From: Epiperipatus broadwayi
Lineage: Eukaryota > Onychophora > Udeonychophora > Euonychophora > Peripatidae
Direction: 5' to 3'
Length of the DNA stretch: 64,000 nt
Assembly: GCA_028023455.1 (NCBI GenBank)
Contig: JAQFVV010012435.1
Coordinates: 3,660,001 to 3,724,000, forward strand
Shown here: positions 24,473-36,050 of the stretch, piece by piece
How positions within the stretch are numbered: the stretch's first letter is position 1
How the letters are laid out: each line of letters begins with the position of its first letter
Position numbers and translations under genes: made by a program
The notes under the pieces: generated by a model
What the model saw: only the letters and a program-made list of their open reading frames with translations
The model's database searches: none
Told to the model about the DNA's origin: nothing

Positions 24473-26034
24473 TTTTTTATTTTTCAGTCTTCAGATATTT
24501 AGAAATGGACTTTTGTAATTATTAATATGGCAATTTAAAAACAGAGAAGGTAAGGAATCTCATTGTATTTCTAGACTTTGAAATGAAATTGGCATATTTT
24601 AAAGATTGTTTAAAAGATATTTTTGCATATGAAGGGCAACGTTTAAAAAAAGTGAGGTTTAGTTAAACAATTAACAAAAGTCAAGGTTTCGTTCTCCATT
24701 TGTTTTTCGTCCTATTTTAATTAACTGTAAAAGTTTTAAGTGAAATAGTCTGAAATTCAGTGAAAGAGTATTTTTCAAAAATATACTGACATATAGTGCA
24801 CAACACTCTAAACATACCAAATTGATAACAAAGCAATTTTAAATTCAACCTATCAGTGCTGTCAAATTGCATAACTGACTGAACAAACCTGAAATATATG
24901 GACTGTTTTTTTATCATTATATTGGAATACTATGAATGGATTCTGCAATACACTAAGGAATAATATTAAAAGCCATAAAATAACTGTTCTGAAAAAGTTG
25001 ACTGGTTATTTTAATGTGATGTCAAAGATAATATGTGTTTATTATTATGAATTAATTGGTAATTATAGTTACAATTTCATTAAGAAGTAATAATTATATT
25101 ATTACTTGTTTAAGATATATGTATTTGATTCTAAATTCTGCATGACCAGTTGAACTAGCTATGAATAAACAATCTAAAAAAATCCTAAACACAATCGGAC
25201 TGTGGGAAAAAATCTTGTATTTTACAGAATCATATTTGAATCCTATATTATTAGCATGACAAAATGATGAGCTGAAATCTATCATATTTATATATTGTAA
25301 TGAGATAATGATGATCAAACCCCGATCACAAGTTATCATTATGCTATCTTTATAAATATAAATACATTAATGAGTTTAATAGAAACACTTTAAAATAAAC
25401 AAACATAGATTCAGGTTCAAAATATATGTTTGTAGATATATTATTCTCTTGAGAATTTTGTTGTATGTATACAAATATTTAATTCTTATTTGGGTGTGTT
25501 ATAAAAAAGAACATCTGCATATATATATATGTTATCCATGTAAAAGTTACAAAAAATGAAAATTAAATTGTTTTTTTTATTATTATTATCTTATAAAAGT
25601 ATAATTAATTAAAATGGGTTAAAATTATTGAAGATTTTTATTATTATTGTTCCTATATTTTTTTCGTTTGTAAAGAAGAGAGGAATTTTGTTTTTTTCTT
25701 TCATTAAAACTAGGGATTTGAGAATATATATATTTTTTTGTATAATAAACCCATTATTTTATTAAGTAAAAGATTTATCTGGGAATTCAATTAGAAAAAA
25801 ATAGAAGAAAAACACAATGACAGCAACTTTTTTATGTGTATTGCTATAAAAGAGGTTTTAGAACTAACGTTGAAAGATTTTTTTTTAGGTTTGTTGTTAG
25901 ATTGGTTCTTGGATTGCTTTGTAGCAGAAAGAGAGAAATTATCCAGTGGTGCTTTTGCAAAAAAAGTTTAGAATTTTAATGATATGTATGGCTGAAGAGT
26001 TGGAGGAGGTTGAAGCCTGTCCATTAAAGTGTAA
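24473..26034. other. AT-rich spacer
   Basis: No recognised gene. Short open stretches near 24717-24917 and 25094-25339 lack family features. Confidence 0.45.
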
Positions 26035-26255
26035 GGATTTGCTATCTTAATATAAACCGAGCACTGATTATATATATGTATGTGTATGGGAGATGGTAAT
26101 CTGGACCAACTGATGAGTTGCTGGTTTAGCACGAAATGTGTGTATTGGTGATTATTTAGCTTTTCTGCATGCATGTGGTCATGTGTATCAGTAGTATGAT
26201 AGAGTGGATAATAAAGGGGCTTAAAAGTCTGAGTTCAAATCCCCTATATTTAAAA
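26035..26255 (+). repeat. SINE-like repeat, single copy of the 10434 foldback unit
   Basis: Starts GATTTGCTATCTTAATATAA and runs through GGGAGATGGTAATCTGGAC to TTGAGTTCAAATCC-like sequence before an A-rich end. It matches the right arm of the foldback element at 10775-11015 and, inverted, the left arm. The terminal B-box-like motif suggests RNA polymerase III ancestry, but the A box is not clear. Confidence 0.65.
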
Positions 26256-27804
26256 AAAGTTTAGTTGGGAAGTTAGATTCTGGATTGCTGGTGAAAACTG
26301 CACAACCATGTATCAATATAGATTACCATCAGTTGCTTTCAATGTATAAATATTTGTTATTGCATGTATTATGAATTCTTGTCTTGTAAAAATACTATTT
26401 CCTAGAATGACTAAAGAAAGTAAAATGGAATAGAGAAGTTCAGTAGTGTATAGGTTCTTTTATCCTCATCAATATGTAAACCTATATCTTATTGTTCTAT
26501 ATGCAAATTACCTGCCCAATAAAACAAATGATCCTGAAAAAAAATCAATAAATCTAAATCTTTGTGCCTCCTTTTTTTGTAATTTTACACCTGATGAATA
26601 TTTCTGGAAGCCTGGAACAAATGCTTCAATTTTTTTTAAAAAAAGAAGCATACAAATAAAGTAAAACATTTTCTTATTAAAACAATTGAAGAAAACTTAG
26701 TTCCAGATATTTCTTCATTTTATTAAATCAAATGTATTGTTATATGAAAAAGAAAATCACATACATTGGAAAATAAGGTTTTTTTTATTTTATTATATTT
26801 TGACCTATATAATCTATGGAATAGTTTTTATTTTTATATGTTAATACAATATATATATATAGTAACGGTATACATATGCTGCTACATTATTTTAAAATTA
26901 AAATAAAAACAAATTCATAAATAAAAATAAATTTATTAAAAACTAAAAGCTAAAATTAAAAAGAGTTGTTTAACATATATATATCGCACAGATGGAAAAC
27001 TTAAAAAGTATTTTTTTTTTAAATAAAAAAAAAGTATTTGAACATACTTTTTTATAAAAAAAAAAAGTAAAGATTCAAAGATTAATATTTTTTAAAAAAT
27101 AACATAAATGTAAATGGAAACAGGTATTAATTAATTCCTGTGTAATCTCAAAATGGAAATGATTGTTCTTTTAATTAAATGAAAAGCAAACTAGATCTTG
27201 AGGCTCATATATAATTAAAAAAGTCAGATAGGAGATATAGATAAAAAAATTAAAGATTGTTTCCCCACTCTGAAGCAGAATCACCAATGGAATCATGAAG
27301 ACAGCATGGACCATAAATGGAGCATAAAAATATAGTGACAGATCGATCCAGTGCATTGCTGATAAGAAGCTACAAAAGCATAAAAGGCAAAATAATTGTT
27401 GCTGTGGGGCTGACTATTAATCTATCTATAAACTGTAGCTATATTGTAGACTACAATGTAGGAGTCTGCAGTAGATTTAATTTCCAGACAACCAGTTGAG
27501 GCCTCCAGATGATGGTTCTTGACCAACTAAATAGCAAGTAGTGGCTCCATTTCAAAGGACAAACAGTCTACAAGAGTGATCACAAAAATGGACAAAACAG
27601 ACTCCAGGTAATCTACCATGGAAAGTATTAACTTCTGTCATTATAGATTGTTTCAATATATCTTCTATAAGCAAAATAAGTTAAACTTAACTTTAAAGAA
27701 ACTTATCTGACTTAAAGAAAATTTCTAAATTAATTTTATGTATAAATTGGCTAAGTTAATAATCATTTCCATTTTTTTTAATAATTTCATATTAATTAAA
27801 TTAT
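26256..27804. other. Spacer with an unrecognised GC-richer block
   Basis: A moderately GC-richer block at 27250-27610 holds a 60-codon open stretch (27317-27499) with no recognised family. The rest is AT-rich. Confidence 0.35.
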
Positions 27805-28797
27805 TTGAATGTTGGTGTGGATGGCTATATAGATTTATTAAGTTGATGTTAGTTTAAAGGAGGGTTAATCTTGGGTTAGTTGTTTTGCAGTTAGATTGGG
27901 TTAATGGATTGGATATATTGGTGTAATTAGTAAATGTAATAAGATCCACTATGTGCAGGATCACCTTTATGCCACGTTTGGAAAAAGTAATCTCATTCTT
28001 ATCAACCATCAGAAGTAGACTTATTCCCTGCTCCTTGGATCACCCCTTTAGCCTATGTAATTGGATGGTAAGTTGACAAAAAGGACCACAATCCCTTCCT
28101 ATGGAATTTTCTATTTATATATTTTATTGTTCTTCTCACCAGAGAGATGTAACATTCTTGTACTGGACAAAAGACAATTTCTTCCATAACCCTGCTGTTC
28201 AGATGTGTATTCCTGACAGTATGGTACTGTCCTGTCATATTTACGCTGCATTGAATACATCAATATATCGGATTGATTGGCATTAGTTTGACTGCAAACT
28301 TTTGGCCTAGGGTTAAATAAGGGTTATAGAATATTTTCTTTTTCAAATGAATCTGTGTAGCATATCTATACTCAACATTATAAACAAACTCTTATTAAAA
28401 TCCATCTGTGAAAATTTGTAAAATAGTAATTTAAATTCAAGATTAATGATATCTAAATTATTCCTCAATTTTAAATATTTATATATGTGCATTAATAAAT
28501 GTTTTTTAATGTAATATTACTGGTAGTGGCTTTTATTATTTTATTTTTTTTTTATATTAAAAATATATTTTAGAAATTTAAATCTTTTCTTTATTTAAAA
28601 TATTTCTAAGCAAGTTTTATTATAGATCTCTGCATCTCCATGAGCTAGTGGCACGAGTTAATGGTCAAATATAAAATAAATTTGGATCTTAGCAGTGTAT
28701 CTGCCTACTATATAAATTTTCCAGGTTTGAATGGCCTAGTGGTGCCCCTGTATGGCAGATACAGTAAGACTCCAAACCTTCCCCAACCATTATAATA
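27805..28797 (+). repeat. LTR-like repeat (family L), copy D, opposite orientation
   Basis: This segment is the reverse complement of parts of the repeats at 41617-43480 and 44204-45955. Shared blocks include AATGGATTGGATATATTGG, AATACATCAATATATCGGAT, GGCCTAGGGTTAAATAAGGG, AGTAGGCAGATAC (complement) and a TAGCTCA block. It ends near ACCATTATAAT, as copy A does. An AT-rich insertion or diverged part lies at about 28360-28620. Small open stretches on either strand here are within noncoding repeat. Confidence 0.7.
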
Positions 28798-29489
28798 TAC
28801 AATGGTCAAATAACCAATATAAAAATAATTAGTTGTCCACAATGTTGTTATTGTTATATACTTAATATAATAATCAATCTAAATAAATTGAAACAAGCAA
28901 CTAATTATATTTACAATTATTTAATTATCAACATGGCTTTCATCTCTAATTAAGAGCTTTTCAAGATATAAAGTTTTATAACTCCACCTATTAGCCATTA
29001 TTTTATCTTCAAAAATATAATTAACATTACACATATAAATACATGAACAAATGACATAAAATAAAAAATAAAATTACATTAAAAAAGAACAACAACAATA
29101 ATAATAATTTAAAACTATATAAATACATATATTTTAATATACCTATATAAATAAATAAATATTCAACTTCCTCTTCCCTTTTATAAACACTCATTCACAA
29201 TTCAACCCTAGCTTTTTACCATACCTTTTAAATCTTCCAATTATCTAATAATGCCCATTTTCCACCTAATCTTGCTGGACCTTTAACTATATTTACACAT
29301 CTATCCAAATTTTTCTGAATGTATAAAATATCCTTTTTCAATAATTTTTCACGTTTTATAACTCTAATATTCTTCTCACACTCCATTTTATAGCTTGGGA
29401 AAATAGTAAGTCTTTTGAGTAGAGTGTTATGTAATACAAATAAGATAGATGGTATGAAAAGTAAGGTAGGAATGGTTTATAAAATTGAA

Positions 29490-29815
29490 TATGGGAGTTA
29501 TAATAAGGTATACATAGGACAGATAGAGTGAAAGATAATTGATAGAGAGAAAAATCACTATAGTGCAATTAATAGGAAAGATATTAGGTCAGGTCCATAT
29601 ATACATTATTTAGATACTGGTCATAAAATGGAGTATGAGAAGAATATATTTAGATATAAAATGGAAAAATTATCAAAAAAAAAATATGTTATGAAACTTT
29701 ATACATTCAGAAAAATTTGGATAGATATGTAAGTATAGTTAAAGGTCCAGCAAGATTAGGTGGAAAATGGGCATTATTAGATAATTGGAAGATTTAAAAA
29801 TTATGGTAAAAAGCT
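29490..29815 (+). pseudogene. PLE-3 GIY-YIG endonuclease relic
   Basis: The plus strand reads VYKIEYGSYNKVYIGQIE then a stop, with NHYSAINRKDIRSGPYIHYL and DTGHKMEYEKNIF. This aligns with the intact PLE-2 nuclease (VYKI..., NKIYIGQTE, RKDMRSGIYLHFLNTGH). The catalytic arginine position falls at or near a stop, and a frameshift follows near 29700. The C-terminal end is matched in inverted orientation at 29235-29391. Confidence 0.75.
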
Positions 29816-29915
29816 AGGGGTGAATTTGAATGATGGTTTATAAAAGGGAAGGGAAGTTGAATATTTATTTATTTATACAGGTATATTAAAATATATGTAT
29901 TTATATAGTTTTAAG

Positions 29916-29948
29916 TTGTTGTTATTGTTGTTGTTGTTGTTGTTGTTG

Positions 29949-30016
<68 letters not shown>
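29916..30016. repeat. (TTG)n(TTA)n microsatellite inside PLE-3
   Basis: About 10 TTG units then about 24 TTA units. The inverted left arm has only short AAC and AAT runs at 29090-29110, so the right copy has expanded after or during insertion. Confidence 0.9.
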
Positions 30017-30153
30017 TTATGTAATTTTATTTTTTATTTTGTCATTTGTTTATGTATTTATATTTATAATGTTAATTATATTGTTGAAGGTAAAATAATG
30101 TCTAATAGGTGGAGTAAATGTAGCTAATAAATCATGTGATGTATAAAACTTTA

Positions 30154-30197
30154 TATCTTGCAAAGGTCTCAATAAGAGATAAAAGCCGGGTTGATAA
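30154..30197 (+). ncRNA. Degenerate hammerhead-like motif of PLE-3
   Basis: TATC, then TTGCAAA, a GTCTC-AATAA-GAGAT hairpin, AAAA, GCCGGG, TT and GATA. The left-arm version (28925-28977, minus strand) reads TTGAAAA and GAAA. The order matches stem I, core, stem II, A-rich core, short stem III, cleavage dinucleotide and stem I. Core substitutions make activity unlikely. Confidence 0.35.
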
Positions 30198-30262
30198 TTA
30201 AATAATTGTAAATATAATTAGTTGTTTGTTTCAATTTTATTTAGATTGATTGTTATATTATA

Positions 30263-31419
30263 TACAATTTATGATGTAAGTAATACATATACATCTGTAC
30301 GAATAAGTATGGAATAATATAATTGTATGTTATAGCTAGCAAATTTATGATCTTAATTTTTTTAATTATAAATGCAATTTAAATTAATAACATATGTGTA
30401 TGTGTGCATAAATAAAATGATAATTATTTTATTTTTCATATTAATGTTTAACCTTTAAATAGTCAATGTTCTTATAATTATTTATTAATTTTTTGCTAAT
30501 ATATATGTATATAATTGTATATCTACATGTAACTAAAAAAAAAAGGAGAGGCGTTTTTAACTTCTATCTTAGTATTACTTATCTATAATAATTTTTGGGA
30601 TTTTAAATGATGATTGTGGGTTTTATTTCTTTTATTTATTTAATATAATAAATTAGATACTAAGTTAAGTCAGCATTTGATGTTCAATTTATTAGCTTAT
30701 ATCACTCCATATATTGTTTTGTTTATTTTTGATAGTATATATACCCTGAGAATATAAGAGTTTTTTATGTTATTGAACTTGAACCTGAGATAAGTTGTAG
30801 GGAACTGTAGGTGAATGTCTCTATAAGGAATTTTTTAAAGTACTCTTTCTTTGAATGGAAAAAATCATGCATGAATTCTATGTAATTGCTTAGTAAAAAG
30901 ACTTTATTGATTGCAAGTTTTTCTGATCATTGTAAGGATTGATACCAAAAGGCTGATCAGAAAGTATAACGAATGATTACTAGTTTGATTCTCTGAATAG
31001 GTCTAAAATAATATCATATGCGGATGTGTTATTAAGTTGATTTCTGTTCTGCACATGTGATGCTTGTAGTAGTGAATTTAGCTAAGTGAGTTGTGAATTA
31101 CTCTGTTTAGAAATTTGTATCACTCTGTGTAAGACTGAAATTAGTGGGTAAAGTTACCAGTTAGAATGTTGTAATGAGAGTGGATGGGATAATTTTTCAG
31201 TACAATATATACTGATATACATATATAACAATGGGTCCCAATAAAAAAATAAATAGAGACTATTTTTATTCAAGTTGCCTACAGTGACATCTCTGAAATA
31301 ATGCTTATGTTCCACAGAAACCTAGTTTTGCTACTTACCAAAAAAATTTTAAGGCTACAATCTGTCTAGATCATGGGATATGGTTGAAAATGTGATAATG
31401 GGTTTCATATTTTAATTAA
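30263..31419. other. AT-rich spacer
   Basis: No recognised gene or repeat. Confidence 0.45.
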
Positions 31420-31690
31420 TGATGGAACCACATGTGAATTTTAAATTTCATTGTAAATTGGGAAAACCTGCTGCATTTGAAAGGATTCAAATTGTGCATA
31501 TTAGTGAAGCCATAAGTCACAAAAATGCTTTCAAATTAACTTGCAAGATTTTATAATGGCAAGAAGAGAATTAAAGATGATCAAATTAACTTGCAGGATT
31601 TTATGATGGCAGGGAAAGAATTAAAGATGATAGAATTGCCAATTCTATGACATAATTTGTGATCCACACACATTAACATCTTAAAATTCA
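31420..31690 (+). pseudogene. Mariner-like HTH domain relic (tentative)
   Basis: Translation in shifting frames gives CKLGKPAA and, across a tandem duplication, FYDGRE with KDD. This resembles the N-terminal DNA-binding domain of mariner-type transposases ('KLGKTA.ET', 'F.DGR..(I/V)EDD'). No DDE/D catalytic core was found. The call rests on short motifs. Confidence 0.35.
31532..31631. repeat. 50-bp tandem duplication
   Basis: Two adjacent 50-bp copies beginning CAAATTAACTTGCA and ending ATTAAAGATGAT, differing at about five positions. The duplication interrupts the mariner-like reading frame. Confidence 0.85.
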
Positions 31691-31929
31691 TATAGTGAAT
31701 AGCTAAACTGGATCCTTACATAACACATGTTGTGATTAAAAGCACTGAAAGCAGATTGGAGAGTGAAACAGCCAATTTTTTACTGTACATAGTGTATATT
31801 TCAATGTAAGAAAGAAAAACTTAAGCAAGCTATCAATGTGGGTATAAAGCTATTAAAGAAAATGTATTCAAGGATGCTCTACAAAATTTGAAAATTAGGA
31901 TAGCAGTATTTTTTTTTCATCAGTTTTCT

Positions 31930-32340
31930 GGATTTAATTCTACTATTGTGAAATTACATCATTGAATTGTAGATATAAAATAAGGAAACAACACAATTCT
32001 TTCTCAAACAGTACATAGTTTTTATGGGGAATTGGATACTGTTTAAGTTATAATAATTATCTCAAAGTTAACCAAAAATAAATTCAATGTTGTATGATTT
32101 TATTGAAAATATATGGCTGAAGATAGAATATAACGGAGAGTTATAATTAGACAAGATAATAAAATTTGTCAAAAACAAATGTGATTGCAGAAGTTAAAAT
32201 ACAGCTTCACAAAATATTAAATGACTAATAAAGCAACATGTTTATATGTTGATATATATATATATTACTTCTCATGGAGTGGTTTATATCATCTTTACTA
32301 AGCTCATCTCTATTATAATTTGTTTTTCTTACTCATTTGT
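31930..32340 (+). pseudogene. LINE 3' end related to the copy at 11016-11560
   Basis: Nucleotide blocks shared in order with 11495-11700: ATATATGGCTGAA followed by ATAGAATA, TTATAATTAGA, AAAATATTAAAT, GGAGTGGT and AAGCTCATC. The MAEDR reading matches the 'LAxDR' end of LINE ORF2. Heavily decayed. Confidence 0.5.
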
Positions 32341-32687
32341 GAACTGCCTATGATAAAAATGTGTTCAAAGCATGCAAAAATAAGACACATTCCAACAAAA
32401 TTATACCCATCTCTTTAAGTTGGTTTTATATATAAGTAGAGTGGTTTTATATATAAGTATTTAAATAAATCATTGATATAATATATAAAATATTCTTATA
32501 TTGCAGCAATAATATATAATAATAATCACACACAAAAAAAACTTTTCAGCAAATATTAATTTTTGCCTTTTTCAATGTGCTTCAACTAATTTTTTGGGGT
32601 ATGATTATTATTATATATATTATTGCTGTCATATAAGGACATTTTATATTATATCACTGATTTATTTAAATACATGTACAAACCAAT

Positions 32688-32760
32688 AAACATCACATGA
32701 TCACCATTTCTTATGCTTTTCCTGCCTGTTTTAATATATGTAAAAGCAGGATAATGGATT
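32688..32760. mobile_element. FB foldback MITE end fragment
   Basis: AACATCACATGATCACCATT and CTTATGC...CTGCCTGTTTTAA match the outer end of family FB elements. The palindromic body is absent. Confidence 0.6.
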
Positions 32761-32917
32761 AAACTTCTTGCCATTATTGATGATATATATTTATTGTCAT
32801 TAAATAAAATATTAGTAGTATATTTCAAAAAATCAAGTATTATTTTGGAAAATATGTTTTTGTTTAAAGCATTTATATATAAAATTTATCATAAACAATA
32901 ATTTATTTTAAAATAGT

Positions 32918-33008
32918 GATAAATTGTCAAGCATTGGTGGCCTAGTGGTTAACATAGCAGCAGCCTTCCAAGCAGCTGGCCCGGGTTCATTTACTGGTCA
33001 ACACTTTG
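32918..33008 (+). repeat. tRNA-derived SINE, left flank of PLE-2
   Basis: GTGATAAATTGTCAAGCATT leads into GGTGGCCTAGTGGTTAACAT (A box TGGCCTAGTGG), then CCTTCCAAGCAGCTGG and GGGTTCATTTAC (B box), followed by a TA run. It carries an extra CAG relative to the copy at 39040-39125. Both copies are in the same orientation on either side of the 5.9-kb PLE block. Confidence 0.8.
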
Positions 33009-33089
33009 ATATATATATATATTAAAAGAATAATTCAATAAAAAATTATTTAATGAGACAACTTTTTTAAAAAAATATTATGTTTAATA

Positions 33090-33137
33090 AACCTTATCAA
33101 CCTGGATTTTGCTTCTATATTGGAGCCTTATCAAGAT
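33090..33137 (-). ncRNA. Hammerhead-like motif, PLE-2 left arm
   Basis: Minus-strand counterpart of the motif at 38848-38893, reading ATC, TTGATAA, GGCTCCAATATAGAAGC, then AAAA in place of GAAA, TCCAGG, TT and GAT. The G-to-A change in the second core segment would inactivate this copy. Confidence 0.4.
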
Positions 33138-33360
33138 GTAAATACACAAAGTTATATTATAATTCCTTCTATTTTACAGCAACTCCATCTATAGGCTTCA
33201 TTTTACATTATATTTATAAATTATAATCATGTATTTACATTATATAATCACATATTTATATTTTAATATTATTTATAAATTTCCCAATTATCTCTTTTTT
33301 ACATATTATAACTATATTTAAGTTAAATAATTTTACTTTTGGGAAATGTATGTATTCAAG

Positions 33361-33775
33361 CACAAGTGCGTGTGCGGCGCAACTGCTCCCAAAAGCTGTT
33401 AATACAAATACAAATAGCTAACTAAAATATTAAAACAGCTGAGTGCTTTCAAAGGATCTTGCCTTCATAATCATAGCTTGCTTACGTTTAAATTTATGCA
33501 AATATGCTAATTCCATCTTTTTGATAGAGAAAAACACGTGTCCTTCCTGTTTATGGCATCGCTGTCGCGAGAGATAAATAAAGCCTCTTTAATCTTTCTT
33601 TTGAGGTCATGTCTCTCTCTACATACGATGGTAGGATTGTCTGGAATGCACTCATGGTGACTTGTGCACTGGTGCTGATAAAAAACTGAATAAGTAGAAG
33701 GATCGCTGCGAGCTCTATTGTACGAATACTTGTGCTTGAATACATACATTTCCCAAAAGTAAAATTATTTAACTT
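33361..33775 (-). pseudogene. Inverted GIY-YIG C-terminal copy at PLE-1 5' end
   Basis: The minus strand encodes HKYSYNRARSDPSTYSVFYQ, then ECIPDNPTIVC, then KIKEALFISRDSDAINRKD, the end of the PLE-1 nuclease, including the EALFI block with the probable catalytic glutamate. It duplicates the 3' end of the element in reverse. It cannot encode a nuclease alone and likely represents the inverted terminal copy common in PLEs. Confidence 0.8.
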
Positions 33776-33934
33776 AATCGGATTATTACGTGCATGGAGA
33801 AACAAGTTGCTGACAGGCAGATATTAAAAATCAGCTTGTCGATTTGCAAACTACAACAAATAATTATTTTCTTAAAAAGATGCAAACAATTCCATGTATT
33901 TCCTAGATTTTGCAGCTTCAATCTCAATTGAGCA

Positions 33935-36050
33935 GTGTACAACTATAACAGCATTTACTGGCAAATGAGAAAACATCTTTTAGATCTCGTTATCAGAGGT
34001 TGCCAGAGGGCTTTGAAGAAACAGAGCAAAAGGAGCCGTAGAATTTTGACACATTTTCCCAAAGACCCACTCGTCATCCATCACTGCACTAAGTTGGATA
34101 GGAAGTTGGCATTCAAATACCACAAGAAATTTGCGTTTCTAGTGCACAAGCAAGGCATAACCATCCCCGATGACAACAAGCAAACATTCGTGAACCTAAC
34201 ACAAACAATACTCCCTAAAGAAGTAAAAGATGTGCTAGCAAAAGGCCCCAGATTCATCGGAGGAACATGGAAACAACCGGACATGGAATTAATAGCGGAC
34301 ATAGAGGCTGGACTCATTCAAGATCCGCAAAAGGATGAATATATAGCACAGATCAACACAGCAATGAGACACACGGCTTTAAAACCAAATACCAAACAGT
34401 GGGACATAAAAGTAAAACCAACCAAGCAATTCTTTGAGTTAGAAATAATCACATGCATGCGTTAAGACAAGGGAAACAGATTTGTGTTGATTCACACCCA
34501 GGAATATATTGACAAGATTAACACACAAATTGATAAGTTACAATTTCAGAAAATTGATCAGTTCAGTATTGCTAACAATAGAGACAAATTCATTTCATCC
34601 ATTCTTAAAAAACATTGCAACAAAGCTTTCACAAAAGCAGAATATTACAGTCTATACCCATCATCAACAGTGCCACCCAGTATTTTTGGAAGTGCCAAAA
34701 CGCATAAAGACAACACACTGGTCCGATTAATGCTAGATTTCAGTGGAGTACACTATGCAAAGACATCCAAGTGGGTGAACAAAAACTCATCCAAATATTA
34801 GGCTTTAGAATATACACCATCAAGTCATCTGCACAGTTCATTTCCTCCATCAAAGATTTACAATTAAACTCAAACATCAAACTGGCCACTATGGACGTTT
34901 CCGAATTGTATGGCTCTGTCAATAGAAACACATCGATCCAAATAGTCAGAAATGAACTTTTGACACAAAAAATAGCTCAACCACTGGTTGACTTCATCCA
35001 TGACTTTCTATGTTGGTTGGACAGCAACATTGTGGCATTCTTCAGAAACCAGTGCTTCTCCATGAAACAAGGCTGGCCTATGGGACTACCACTGAGTGGT
35101 GTAGTCACCAGCATCTTCCTAAACTATTATGAGAGAAAAATCATACCTAGTCTAAACCCACCATGCCTTCTAGCATACACTAGATATGTGGATGACCTGT
35201 TCATTGCTGCCACCCCCGAGATCATTACACAGATCAAAACCGAATTAGAAGCCAACACAGCACTAATTGTTAATGTCACAACTGAAGACACTCACCAGCA
35301 AGTCAAATACCTTGATGTCAAAATAAAAAGAGAAAATAACCGCTGCCATTATAGCATGGCCGTCAAACCGTTGGAAATCAGATGCCATACACACCCCCAA
35401 TCTCACACACCCACAGCACATAAATTATCGGGTCTAGCATCTTTTTTGCATAGAAACAGATTGTTGTGTAAAATCGAGGCAGATGCAAAAACAAATGTAG
35501 CAGAATATAGAAATGATCTACTGAATTTAGGCTTCAGACAATCCATCATCGACAAAAAAATCTCACACATTCAGAATAAACTTCTCAACTCTCATGCCAC
35601 ACAGGATAAACCCAGATTATTACTTCCATACATACCCAATTTACACAAGAAACTACATTCCATCCTTAACAACAAATATCAGCTCTGTTTTCGAACCCCT
35701 CCAAATTCTAACAATCTAATTAACAATACCAAAGATCAAACTCCACTGTTACAGACCCCCCCACACAGAATATAACATTGCTTGTCCAAATAACTATTGC
35801 AAAGGCACATATTATGGGGAAAGCAGAGCATCTTTGGCCACATGATTGGCACAGCACAAGTATTCATACAATAGAGCTCGCAATGATCCTTCTACTTATT
35901 CAGTTTTTTATCAGCACCAGTGCACAAGTCACCATGAGTGCATTCCGGACAATCCTACCATCGTATGTAGAGAGAGAGACATGACCTCAAAAGAAAGATC
36001 AAAGAGGCTTTATTTATCTCTCGTGACAGCGATGCCATAAACAGGAAGGA
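33935..36050 (+). pseudogene. PLE-1 reverse transcriptase / GIY-YIG endonuclease, broken
   Basis: The protein starts near 33935 and runs through an N-terminal PLE region. A single in-frame TAA at 34463-34465 precedes the conserved DKGN motif. A frameshift near 34780 leads into the RT core: ATMDVSELYGSV (motif A), KQGWPMGLPLSGVV (motif B), RYVDDLFIA (motif C, catalytic YVDD intact) and QVKYLDVKIK. A second frameshift near 35775 joins the GIY-YIG domain, with ACPNNYCKGTYYGES for the GIY-YIG pair and a TGA at the expected arginine codon (CGA to TGA, as from CpG decay), followed by HKYSYNRAR and IKEALFI. Few lesions in over 2 kb suggest fairly recent loss of function. RT copies the RNA at a nick made by the GIY-YIG nuclease. 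Confidence 0.9.

Larger units (their letters stand above)
28863..30262 (+). mobile_element. Penelope-like element 3 (fold-back PLE)
   Basis: The left arm (28863-29391) is an inverted copy of the right arm (about 29621-30262), separated by a unique centre holding the GIY-YIG start. Matched blocks include the C-terminal coding end (GGTCCAGCAAGATTAGGTGG and its complement), short AAC/AAT repeats, and outer ends TAATATAA..AATCAATCTAAAT. PLEs frequently carry an inverted partial copy of their 3' end at the 5' side, and this element shows that organisation after severe 5' truncation. No RT remains. Confidence 0.75.

Noticed and set aside
27317-27499. 60-codon frame in a GC-richer block, considered as an exon
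   Set aside because: No family resemblance, no convincing splice signals on both sides, and adjacent frames are full of stops.
28053-28286. Two overlapping 61-codon open frames
   Set aside because: They lie on opposite strands of a noncoding LTR-like repeat copy.
33551-33805. 84-codon hydrophobic frame at the PLE-1 left arm
   Set aside because: It is an alternative frame of the inverted GIY-YIG C-terminal copy, whose HKYSYNRAR frame is the meaningful one.
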